22,594 nucleotides of DNA, from positions 1 to 22,594 of the IMG/VR virus record IMGVR_UViG_3300038466_000011; one strand, given 5' to 3'. Position 1 is the stretch's first letter. The number at the start of each line of letters is the position of its first letter. Below, piece by piece: positions 6,148-14,261 of this stretch. A model generated the notes under the pieces. The model worked only from the letters and a program-made list of their open reading frames with translations, was not told where the DNA came from and did no database searches. The position numbers and the translations under genes are program-made. The DNA is from a virus.

Positions 6148-9066
6148 ATGTCAACTGTAATCCTAAGACCAAGCGGCGCAGGTGGTCTAACAGAACTAAC
6201 ACCCGTTGGTGAAGCCAGTAATTATCTCTGTGTAGATGAGGCAACGTCTGATGGAGATACTACCCGTGTTTCTCAGCCGTCATTTAACTATTTAGACCCA
6301 AAGAGGGACTTGTACGCCACCACTCATTCTATTCCCGCCGACGTAACAATTAACTCTGTCACTGTTTACGCCAAAGCAAGAAATAATGAGGTTGACCCTG
6401 GCGAGTTCGCTCTTGGGGTTGACGACGCTTCCGGTGCTGCGAGATGGTCTGCCGACAAAGCAACCACAACCAGCTACGCTGATTACAGTCAGGTCTGGAC
6501 AACACGAGCTGCCGGTGGTGCGTGGCAACACGCTGATATGGATAGTCTCGAAATCGGTGTTAGGACTAATGGCGACGACGGTAGTGGTTTTTACAACTAC
6601 ATAACCCAGGTCTGGTGTGTCGTTGATTATACTCCACCTGTCGGAATAGATGTGAACATCAATGCGACGGTCTTGTCGACTACGTTCAGCATGCCGACGA
6701 GTTTAGTCAGCATCGACAAGACAGTATCAGTTTCTGTTCTGGCAGCGACGTTTAGTATACCCGTCGCAATCGCCAAGGGTAACGTAGGGCTTGCAAACTA
6801 CAACTACAGCAAGGATATAGGGTTTGACACGAGCGCTGTTACCGGCATAGACATAGCTACCAATCAAGCGAACGTTCCAGTTTGTGTTCATATAGACTCA
6901 TCTTCTTGGCCGATAGCAACAGAGAGGGATGCGTTTTTCTGTTCAGCTAATGCGAATGGTAAGCGTGTCCAGTTTTATGATGCAGATGGTACGACTAACT
7001 TGCCTTATGAGGTTGAGAAGTATAACGAGGACACCCAGGAAGCTATCTATTGGGTTATGGTTACACAGATTGACGGGAACTCATCGACCGACAAAATGGT
7101 AGTCGGTTACGGGAATGATCCCTTAGGAGTAAACCAAGATAATCCGACAGATGTTTGGGATTCAGGTCACAAGGGGGTCATCCATTCTCCGTCTTATCCC
7201 TGGAAGCGAGAAGGGACTGTTCTTTCAGCATCCCAAGCATGGGAAGGTGGTAATGTTTACGAACCAAGTGTCTTATATGACAGTCCCACCTGGAAGATGT
7301 GGTATACGGGCGGATGGGTTAATCGTAACATCGGTTATGCTGAAAGCATTGATGGCAAAATCTGGACTAAGCATGCTAGCAATCCGATAGTAAGTAATGC
7401 TTCCAGGTCATTTGTCTTTATAGATAACTCAATCTACTATATGTTTTGCGCTAATGCAGACGATACCGCAATCAATTTATTGACATCAGAGGATGGTATT
7501 AGTTGGACACCACACGCAAGCAACCCGATGCTTTCACTTGGTACCGGCGGGGACTGGGATAACAATCATCTTGCCAATATAAGCGTTTATAACGACAACG
7601 GTAGTTGGAAGATGTTGTATGAGGCCAGTGGCAATGGTAGCGGTTGGCGCATAGGACTAGCAACAGCAAATAGTCCTTCTGGTACATGGACTAAATATAG
7701 TGGGAATCCGGTTATAAGCAAAGAGCCAAGCGCAGTTGGCGGACCCTCATTAACAAAGATCGGAAGTTACTATTATCTATGGCATCACCAAGGCTTGAAC
7801 AGTGGACTCCCAACAGACTTAAACAGGATGAGGTCAGTCGATTTAATTACATGGGAGAACTACCCTGATTATCGTACATCCATTAGAGAAGGAGCGGACG
7901 AAGGAGAACAAACATCTGTAGGACAGATGGCCGATCCCGACATCTTTGAGGTAGCTGGTAGGGCAGTCCTTTATTACGCAGCATCCAGTGATGGTGGCGA
8001 TGAAAACGCGGGACAGCACATCAAACTGTTAAGTTCTCAAATACCGATTTCAGAGATACTAAATACGTTTGAAGAAATACCTTATGACTCGACAATAAAT
8101 GCCTATCATGGAACTCCTGATGGTTCATCACGCACACCTGCAATGGTCAGCGATGGCCGAAGTTTTGACGGTGTGGATGACCACATAGACCTTCCGTCCG
8201 GCTTGCAACTCGGTACTGGCCAGTTCACTATTGAATGTTGGATTAAGACCGCAGATACGGGCGTGGCGGGATTTGTTAGTAACATGCACAACTCTGGTGC
8301 ATATGAAGGCGCGTCTATCTATTTAGATGCTGACAATAAACTAAAATTAAGATGCGCCGGTACCTCTAGTGGTGCAGAGATACAGGGAAACTCTACGATC
8401 AATGATAATACCTGGCATTATGTAGTTGGCAGAAGGAGCGCAGCAGGAGCGTTAAAGCTGTTTGTTGATGGTGTTGCTCAATCCTCCAGTGGTACGAATA
8501 CCGACGACGTAAGCTATGCGAACTACGTAATTGGTACGACTTATCCAGCAGCACCCACGACCAGCCCTCTTAATGGATTAATAGATGAGGTCAGAATATC
8601 ATCCATTGATCGTTCTGACGACTGGATAAAGCTAGTCTACTATTCGATAAAAAAGACCAACTGGCACGGTGATTCCTGGATAACCTGGGGCGACCAGGTC
8701 ACCAACGCTACGAACACAACAATATCTCCTGATGTTCTAAGTATGACGGCAAGTTTACCTAGTGCGACTGTTGCTATATCCACTCTAAAAAAAATCATTA
8801 TTAAATACAACATCGCAGAATTCGCAGGCAATGAGCTAATCCTCAAATACAACATTAGGCAGTTGGCTAGTAAAGATTTAGTTGTTAAGTATAACATCAG
8901 GAATTTGGTGGGGAAGGCTGTTAGATTCGTCTATAACATATTCGAGTCACTTCTAGGCAGATCTGTAGAGCCGATTGTAGCTAAAGCTATTCAACCTATA
9001 AGGGCAAGAGCAATAGATTCCATTAAAGCTAAGGCAATATCAGTCATTAAGGCAAGGAAGGGATAA
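6148..9066 (+). CDS. Mosaic tail fibre-like protein with beta-propeller and LamG
   Basis: This 972-residue protein is modular. Residues 1-160 form a phage-type N-terminal domain. About 165-210 holds paired VLSTTFSMP / VLAATFSIP repeats, with a third related copy (VLSMTASLP) near 860. About 215-340 resembles DUF2341 (PYEVEKYN, VVGYGN, VWDSGHKG). About 365-630 is propeller-like, with recurring blades such as SIDGKIWTKHASNPIV and SEDGISWTPHASNPML, reminiscent of GH43/GH32-type five-bladed folds. About 672-820 is LamG-like (SFDGVDDHIDLP ... LIDEVRIS). Residues 881-938 are four 14-15-residue KYNI repeats, then an AKAI-type 8-residue repeat to the end. The likely role is host glycan recognition, possibly hydrolysis. 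GGAAGGTGG ribosome site upstream. Confidence 0.75.
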   Translation: MSTVILRPSGAGGLTELTPVGEASNYLCVDEATSDGDTTRVSQPSFNYLDPKRDLYATTHSIPADVTINSVTVYAKARNNEVDPGEFALGVDDASGAARWSADKATTTSYADYSQVWTTRAAGGAWQHADMDSLEIGVRTNGDDGSGFYNYITQVWCVVDYTPPVGIDVNINATVLSTTFSMPTSLVSIDKTVSVSVLAATFSIPVAIAKGNVGLANYNYSKDIGFDTSAVTGIDIATNQANVPVCVHIDSSSWPIATERDAFFCSANANGKRVQFYDADGTTNLPYEVEKYNEDTQEAIYWVMVTQIDGNSSTDKMVVGYGNDPLGVNQDNPTDVWDSGHKGVIHSPSYPWKREGTVLSASQAWEGGNVYEPSVLYDSPTWKMWYTGGWVNRNIGYAESIDGKIWTKHASNPIVSNASRSFVFIDNSIYYMFCANADDTAINLLTSEDGISWTPHASNPMLSLGTGGDWDNNHLANISVYNDNGSWKMLYEASGNGSGWRIGLATANSPSGTWTKYSGNPVISKEPSAVGGPSLTKIGSYYYLWHHQGLNSGLPTDLNRMRSVDLITWENYPDYRTSIREGADEGEQTSVGQMADPDIFEVAGRAVLYYAASSDGGDENAGQHIKLLSSQIPISEILNTFEEIPYDSTINAYHGTPDGSSRTPAMVSDGRSFDGVDDHIDLPSGLQLGTGQFTIECWIKTADTGVAGFVSNMHNSGAYEGASIYLDADNKLKLRCAGTSSGAEIQGNSTINDNTWHYVVGRRSAAGALKLFVDGVAQSSSGTNTDDVSYANYVIGTTYPAAPTTSPLNGLIDEVRISSIDRSDDWIKLVYYSIKKTNWHGDSWITWGDQVTNATNTTISPDVLSMTASLPSATVAISTLKKIIIKYNIAEFAGNELILKYNIRQLASKDLVVKYNIRNLVGKAVRFVYNIFESLLGRSVEPIVAKAIQPIRARAIDSIKAKAISVIKARKG

Positions 9067-9410
9067 TGGTAGCCACTCCTATAATTGTCGATGCTGACAT
9101 AGAGCGAATCACCCCTTGGAAATATCCAGACGAGAAAGAGACATACGAGTTCGACTTCTCAAGTCGCATATCCACAGGCATTACGATCTCGTCAAAGTCT
9201 GCGACCATAGTCAAGGTGTCAGACACCTCGGTTGATGTCAGCACGCTGATAACTGCGAGTACCATAAGCGGAACTAGCGTAATGGTTACTGTTGATGGAG
9301 GCACGGATAAAGAGGACTACAAGATAACAGTTATCGCTACATTGTCCGACGGGCGCAAACCAGAGCTTGTCGCGGTATTGCCGGTAAGTAAGAAATGGAA
9401 AGCGGCGTGA
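9066..9410 (+). CDS. Putative Ig-like phage structural protein
   Basis: The ATG overlaps the fibre-like gene stop by one base (TAATG). The 114-residue product has ITPWKYPDEKETYEFDFSSR, then ITISSKSATIV, and ends ITVIATLSDGRKPELVAVLPV. The arrangement of strands is that of a small beta-sandwich, like phage proteins that accompany structural or fibre genes. It probably assembles with or caps the preceding protein. The 3' end overlaps the HNH gene by 16 bases. Confidence 0.6.
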   Translation: MVATPIIVDADIERITPWKYPDEKETYEFDFSSRISTGITISSKSATIVKVSDTSVDVSTLITASTISGTSVMVTVDGGTDKEDYKITVIATLSDGRKPELVAVLPVSKKWKAA

Positions 9411-9745
9411 CACCTTATCCAGCAAAGAAACCTTGTCGTCATCCTGGTTGCCCAAACCTCACGGACGACGCTTACTGTAAAGAACACATCCAAGATGCCA
9501 GGCAATACGATAAGGATCGCGGGACGGCATCGCAGCGTGGGTATAACAGACAATGGCAGCGATATAGGAAATGGTATCTAGGACAACATCCAGTCTGTGT
9601 CAGATGTGGACAAGAAGCGACAGTAGTTGATCATATTAAGCCAGTCAACCAAGGCGGGGATTTCTATGATCCGAACAATCATCAAGCTATGTGTGAGTCG
9701 TGTCATAACAGGAAGACGGCAACGGAGGATAGAAAACATGAATGA
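9395..9745 (+). CDS. HNH endonuclease next to terminase
   Basis: The 116-residue protein carries a canonical HNH core: C68-x2-C71, D79-H80-I81, GGDF at 87-90, N95, C100-x2-C103 and H104-N105-x-K107. An additional N-terminal Cys/His set (C14, C19, C28, H31) looks like a second zinc site. HNH proteins in this position act with the terminase complex in cohesive-end cleavage in several phages. GTG 9407 in a GTGA overlap is an alternative start; it would remove only four residues. It is followed by a small membrane protein gene and then TerS. Confidence 0.9.
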   Translation: MESGVTPYPAKKPCRHPGCPNLTDDAYCKEHIQDARQYDKDRGTASQRGYNRQWQRYRKWYLGQHPVCVRCGQEATVVDHIKPVNQGGDFYDPNNHQAMCESCHNRKTATEDRKHE

Positions 9746-9914
9746 CAATGTCGTTGTCATGGTTAAGGCGAGAATTAGACGTATTAATATGGCAAGGCTA
9801 CGTTTGGTAGTACATTTGATCGCCCTCGTTAATCTGTTATTGCCAGGACAGTCAACCATATCAGGCAAGGTTGACATCGATGCACAAGATCTTATAAAGA
9901 TAAGGATCAATTAA
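9738..9914 (+). CDS. Small hydrophobic protein (58 aa)
   Basis: The 58-residue product starts in an ATGAATGA overlap with the HNH gene, with GGAGG about nine bases upstream. It has a basic N-terminal half with RIRRI and RLRLV, then a hydrophobic run (LVVHLIALVNLLLPG) long enough for one membrane helix, and a short polar tail. No family recognised. Its position between HNH and TerS is unusual but the ribosome site and overlap support it. Could also be a non-expressed reading frame across the packaging region. Confidence 0.45.
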   Translation: MNDNVVVMVKARIRRINMARLRLVVHLIALVNLLLPGQSTISGKVDIDAQDLIKIRIN

Positions 9915-10022
9915 TATCTGGTCATGGTAGGGGGATCAAATCTCTACAAACATGCAGGTCAGAACCGTTGGATAACTTCGCGCACTAAATCGCATAATTG
10001 AGTTTTCTTGAAGGAGGCACCA
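9915..10022 (+). other. Candidate packaging (cos-type) region
   Basis: This 108-base gap between the HNH block and TerS contains GGGGGATCAAATCTCTACA (9940-9958) and CTTCGCGCAC (9976-9985), followed by the TerS ribosome site. From memory, many phages with an HNH-TerS-TerL cluster have a similar G-rich/TCAAATCTCTA motif followed by a CGCGCAC motif at this exact place. That conservation plus the HNH gene suggests cos or terminase recognition. No direct evidence of cleavage is visible. The stretch is also open in one frame (GGSNLYKHAGQNRW...), which may be incidental. Confidence 0.45.
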
Positions 10023-10496
10023 ATGAAGGGTGCAAAGCCCAAACCAACCAACCTAAAGATAATCGAGGGAAATCCAGGTAAACGACCATTACCCAAGAAT
10101 GAGCCTAAGCCGAAGCCCACAACTCCGGGCTGTCCTCGTTTCTTGACGACCGCTGCAAAATGGGAATGGAAGCGTGTCGCGCCGGAACTCGCTCGCTTAG
10201 GGTTATTGACTATTGTCGACCGGACAGCATTGGCCGCTTATTGCCAGTCTTGGGCTGACTATAAAGAAGCTATCAAGTGGATGAAGGAGAACGGCAAAAC
10301 ATATTCTGTGAATGCTGGAGGTGGGCGGCAATATAGGTCGTATCCGCAAGTCAAGATAGCTGATGCAGCACTCAAACAAATCCGCGCGTTCTGTACAGAG
10401 TTCGGCTTAACGCCTTCTGCTCGAGCGAGAATGCAAACGCTGCAGACAATTGACGACGACGAGATGGAGAATCTTCTAAGCCGCAAGAGGCTATAG
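10023..10496 (+). CDS. terS: Terminase small subunit, P27 family
   Basis: Start ATG 10023 is chosen because AAGGAGG lies six bases upstream; the in-frame TTG at 10008 lies before that site. The 157-residue product has the P27-type features: KPKPTNLKIIEGNPGKRPLP at the N terminus, then CPRFLTTAAKWEWKRVAPEL, LTIVDRTALAAYC, and QIRAFCTEFGLTPSARARM near the C terminus. It recognises viral DNA and loads TerL. TerL follows one base after the stop. Confidence 0.9.
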   Translation: MKGAKPKPTNLKIIEGNPGKRPLPKNEPKPKPTTPGCPRFLTTAAKWEWKRVAPELARLGLLTIVDRTALAAYCQSWADYKEAIKWMKENGKTYSVNAGGGRQYRSYPQVKIADAALKQIRAFCTEFGLTPSARARMQTLQTIDDDEMENLLSRKRL

Positions 10497-10497
10497 T

Positions 10498-12081
10498 GTG
10501 CACTGGTATGAGAAACACCCCGGCTATTCGAAAAAAGAGGCCGACTACGCTGTTGATTTCATTAAGAATCTCAAACACACAAAAGGGCGTTGGGCCGGGA
10601 TACGATTTAATCTCCTGCCGTGGCAGGAACACGATATTGTCCGGCCGCTGTTCGGGATTTTAAGACCTGACGGGTATAGACAATACAACACGGTCTATGT
10701 CGAGGTTTCTAAGAAAAATGGTAAGACGGAATTAGGTAGTGCGATAGCATTGCTCTTATTGTCTGCAGATGGTGAAGTCGGCGCCGAGGTCTATTCTGCG
10801 GCCGCAGACAAAGACCAGGCGACTCTTGTATTTAGACCTGCCGCTGCGATGGTCAGGGGCGACAAGGTCTTAAAGAAACACCTTAAGGTCTTGGATTCTT
10901 CACGGCGAATCGTCGATTACAAGATGGGTAGCTATTATCAGGTCTTGAGTTCCGACGTGCCGACGAAACACGGTCTTAACGTACATGGCGTCATTATTGA
11001 TGAACTCCATGCGCAGCCGAACAGAAATCTTTATGACGTACTAACCGAGGGTTCGGGGGACGCTCGCACACAACCGGTATTTCTGTTTCTTACCACGGCG
11101 GGATATGACAAACATTCCATATGCTGGGAAGTCCACGAATACGCTATCAAGGTAAGAGACGGCATTATCGAGGATCCTACTTTTCTACCGGTGATCTACG
11201 CCGCTGCCGATGAAGAAGAATGGGATACGGTTGATTGGACGGACGAGAAGATTTGGAGACGAGCGAATCCGTCTTTGGGTGAGACGATTGATATTGAGCG
11301 GTTGCGGGCGGCTTGCAAGAAGGCGCAAGAAGTCCCGGCTCTTGAAAATAGTTTTAAGCGTCTGCGATTAAACATCTGGACAGCTCAAGAGACCAAATGG
11401 CTACCGATGACGGCCTGGGATGCAACCGGCGGGATTGTTGATCCAAGTAAGTTAAAGGGTGAAGAGTGTTACGGCGGGTTAGACCTTGCTTCCTCTATAG
11501 ACATCGCCGCGTTCGTCTTAAATTTTCCGGGCGAAAACGGTCATATATGGCTGCCGTTCTTTTGGATTCCCGAAGAAAACATTGCCGAACGAGTGAAGAA
11601 AGACCGCGTACCTTATGACATGTGGGTAAAGCAAGGTCTCATCAGGACCACGTCGGGAAGAGTTATAGACTATCGCGTTATCCGTGAGGACATCGTGAAG
11701 CTTGGAGACATGTATGACATACGAGAAATCGCTTTTGACCGGTGGGGAGCGATTCAGATCACTCAGGATTTAACTGATGAGGGATTTACAATGATTCAGT
11801 TCGGTCAGGGAATGGCTTCGATGGCTGCGCCGACCAAAGAATTGTTGGCGGTGGTTCTTCAGGAGCGGTTGATACACGGCGGGAACAAGGTTTTAAGATG
11901 GATGGCTTCGAACATGATGGTCAAGGAAGACCCCGCCGGAAACGTCAAGCCGGATAAGGCGAAGTCGAGCGAGAAGATAGACGGTATCGTGGCGGGAATC
12001 ATGGCTTTGGCTCGCGGGATGCTTCACGTACCGACAGAATCTGTTTATGAATCAGACGGCATGTTCACGCTGGGGGCTTAA
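10498..12081 (+). CDS. terL: Terminase large subunit
   Basis: This 527-residue protein has the ATPase Walker A motif SKKNGKT (71-77), Walker B VIIDEL with D168/E169, and the coupling motif FLTTAG (197-202). The C-terminal RNase H-like nuclease shows Asp329 (GGLDLAS), Asp414 (IAFDRW) and Asp495 (EKIDGIV), the expected acidic triad. Length and motifs fit the Terminase_1 type paired with P27 TerS. It powers DNA packaging and cuts concatemers. GTG start directly after the TerS stop, with no separate ribosome site, indicates translational coupling. Confidence 0.95.
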   Translation: MHWYEKHPGYSKKEADYAVDFIKNLKHTKGRWAGIRFNLLPWQEHDIVRPLFGILRPDGYRQYNTVYVEVSKKNGKTELGSAIALLLLSADGEVGAEVYSAAADKDQATLVFRPAAAMVRGDKVLKKHLKVLDSSRRIVDYKMGSYYQVLSSDVPTKHGLNVHGVIIDELHAQPNRNLYDVLTEGSGDARTQPVFLFLTTAGYDKHSICWEVHEYAIKVRDGIIEDPTFLPVIYAAADEEEWDTVDWTDEKIWRRANPSLGETIDIERLRAACKKAQEVPALENSFKRLRLNIWTAQETKWLPMTAWDATGGIVDPSKLKGEECYGGLDLASSIDIAAFVLNFPGENGHIWLPFFWIPEENIAERVKKDRVPYDMWVKQGLIRTTSGRVIDYRVIREDIVKLGDMYDIREIAFDRWGAIQITQDLTDEGFTMIQFGQGMASMAAPTKELLAVVLQERLIHGGNKVLRWMASNMMVKEDPAGNVKPDKAKSSEKIDGIVAGIMALARGMLHVPTESVYESDGMFTLGA

Positions 12082-12222
12082 ATGAAAATAGACTTGAATG
12101 ACATATTGATCGTGATCGGAAGCGTCCTTGTTGGAACGGGCGTTTTTTTAATATACAGGCCCGCAGCATTCATAGCGATCGGCGTTGTTGTCTTTTATTT
12201 CGGGTATAAGGGTGGCAAATAA
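12082..12222 (+). CDS. Two-helix miniprotein between TerL and portal
   Basis: A 46-codon frame begins with ATG right after the TerL stop and ends in a TAATG overlap with the portal gene. The product starts MKIDLNDILIVIGSVLVGTG, contains a second hydrophobic stretch (AAFIAIGVVVFYFGY), and ends KGGK, so it probably spans the membrane twice. Very small hydrophobic proteins between TerL and portal are known from many phages of this type; their function is not established. Confidence 0.7.
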   Translation: MKIDLNDILIVIGSVLVGTGVFLIYRPAAFIAIGVVVFYFGYKGGK

Positions 12223-14252
12223 TGGGGATCATTCAGAAGGCGGTTGAAAAACGAGCCAGCTCCCTCTTTGGTTCATCCCTCGCCAACCCCGAACGTTGGT
12301 TTGAGGATATGTTCGGGACCAGATCAAAGTCCGGCGTGAATGTCACCGAGATGACGGCTATGCAATCAACCGCAGTTTTCGCCTCGATCCGTGTTTTGAC
12401 GGAAACTGTCGGATCATTGCCTATACATTTGTATAGACGTCTGGACGTCGGAAAAGAAAGAGCGACGGATCATCGGATTTATAGACTCCTGAATGTTCAG
12501 CCCAATCCTGAAATGACACAGACGACATTCAAAGAGACATTGACAGGTCATATCGCCGGATGGGGTAACGGGTATGCCGAAATAGAGTTTGGAAGAGACG
12601 GTCACCCTATCGCTCTATGGCCTTTGAGGCCGGACAGGATGATGGTCTTTCGGAAAAACTACATGGGAGATGTGGGTGATAGATATTTAGGCCCGTTGGT
12701 TTATCGGTACTTCACGTCATCGGGGACGATGATAGATTTCCCGCCGGACAGGATCCTTCACATACCGGGTTTCGGCTACAACGGTGTCCAGGGATACTCT
12801 CCTATTTCTCTAGCGCGTGAAGCGGTGGGGTTGCATCTTGCCGCCGAACAATTCGGGGCCGAGTTCTTCAAGAACGACGCCCGGCCCGGAATCATTCTCG
12901 AACACCCGGGTAGGTTGGGAGGCAAGGGGAGAGAGAACCTTCGCAAATCCTGGGAGTCCAAACACATGGGACTCGACAACGCCCAACGGATGGCTATTTT
13001 AGAAGAGGGTGTGACGATAAAGGAGGTCGGCATACCTCCACAGGATGCACAGTTCTTAGAGACGAGAAAGTTTCAGACTGAGGACATAGCACGGATATTC
13101 AGAGTCCCGCTCCATCTTATTCAAGATTTAGAACATGCAACGTTCTCAAACATTGAGCACCAGTCAATAGATTTCGTGATGCACACGATGAGACCGTATT
13201 TTGTTCGTTGGGAAGAAGCATTGTATCTAAAGCTCCTCTCAAGCAAGGATCAGTTGATTTACTTCCCCGAATTTCTTATCGACGCGCTTATGCGAGGAGA
13301 TATGAAGAGTCGCTATGAGGCGTATCAGATAGGCAGAAACGGTGGCTGGCTGACGGCGAATATGATCCTTGAGATGGAGAACAAGAACCCCTTGCCGGGA
13401 GAGGAAGGGAATATCGCCCTTGTTCCTTTGAACATGATGAACGCGGCGGACATCTCTAGTTCACCAACACCGCCAACCTCGAGCAATCGAGCAATCGAGC
13501 GTCGCGCGCAGGGGAAGATCAACAGGCAACGCTTGAGAAAAGCGTATCATCCGCTATTTTCAGACACAGCAAGCAGAGTCGTCAAGCGTGAAGTGACCGA
13601 TCTTAAGGCGGGTGTTAAAAAACATCTCTTGCGCGGGAATGTCAAGGAGTTCAATGACTGGTTAGGGAGTTTTTATAACGACTCGTCTTTTAAAGATTAT
13701 GTGACGAAAACGGTCAAGCCCGTCATGACAACCTACGGCGGCGAGATTCACGCGGTCGCGTCTCAAAGAATTGGGGTTGACGCAAAACCAGACGAGATGG
13801 CTTTGTTTCTAGCGAGTTACTCGGATATGTACGTTTCCCGTCATGTCGGAAAGTCTATGAAGGCTATTCAGCGTTGTCTTGAGAAGAGAAGCAATCGAGC
13901 GTCGGTTGACGACATGGCCGCGATAGCAGACGATCTTAATTCTGAATTCGACTCATGGGAAGAGGACAGGGCAGAAGCGATAGCAACCAATGAGACTGTC
14001 CGAGAGGACAACGCGGTTTCCAAAGAGACCTGGGCGCTCGGTGGAATCACCGCTTTAGTTTGGTCTGCTAACGCTAACGCTTGTCCTATTTGCCAGGAGA
14101 TGGACGGGAAAGTCGTCAGTATCAGTGTCAATTTTTTGGATGCCGGAGTTGCTTTAGACGTTCCCGGCATAGATACGCCGTTTGAATCCAGCTCGGACGC
14201 CGGACATCCACCGCTACATAACACGTGTCAGTGTTCGGTCGAGCCGCAATAA
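12222..14252 (+). CDS. Portal protein fused to MuF-like domain
   Basis: The 676-residue protein is an HK97-type portal (about 1-410) joined to a MuF-like C-terminal domain. Portal hallmarks include STAVFASIRVLTETVGSLPI, RLLNVQPNPEMT, GWGNGYAEIEF, IARIFRVPLHLIQDLEHATF and IEHQSIDFVMHTMRP. The MuF part carries AIATNETVREDN, then C621-x2-C624 and H662-P-P-L-H666-x2-C669-x-C671, the typical Cys/His set. The portal forms the DNA gate; the MuF part probably sits inside the head and may enter the host. Usual portals are about 400-450 residues, so this is a fusion. The linker around 13481-13504 contains a short duplicated sequence. Confidence 0.9.
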   Translation: MGIIQKAVEKRASSLFGSSLANPERWFEDMFGTRSKSGVNVTEMTAMQSTAVFASIRVLTETVGSLPIHLYRRLDVGKERATDHRIYRLLNVQPNPEMTQTTFKETLTGHIAGWGNGYAEIEFGRDGHPIALWPLRPDRMMVFRKNYMGDVGDRYLGPLVYRYFTSSGTMIDFPPDRILHIPGFGYNGVQGYSPISLAREAVGLHLAAEQFGAEFFKNDARPGIILEHPGRLGGKGRENLRKSWESKHMGLDNAQRMAILEEGVTIKEVGIPPQDAQFLETRKFQTEDIARIFRVPLHLIQDLEHATFSNIEHQSIDFVMHTMRPYFVRWEEALYLKLLSSKDQLIYFPEFLIDALMRGDMKSRYEAYQIGRNGGWLTANMILEMENKNPLPGEEGNIALVPLNMMNAADISSSPTPPTSSNRAIERRAQGKINRQRLRKAYHPLFSDTASRVVKREVTDLKAGVKKHLLRGNVKEFNDWLGSFYNDSSFKDYVTKTVKPVMTTYGGEIHAVASQRIGVDAKPDEMALFLASYSDMYVSRHVGKSMKAIQRCLEKRSNRASVDDMAAIADDLNSEFDSWEEDRAEAIATNETVREDNAVSKETWALGGITALVWSANANACPICQEMDGKVVSISVNFLDAGVALDVPGIDTPFESSSDAGHPPLHNTCQCSVEPQ

Positions 14253-14261
14253 GGAGGAACT

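Noticed and set aside
9959-10014. Small coding frame continuing through the gap before TerS.
   Set aside because: No start codon with a ribosome site is present; the conserved feature appears to be the DNA motif.
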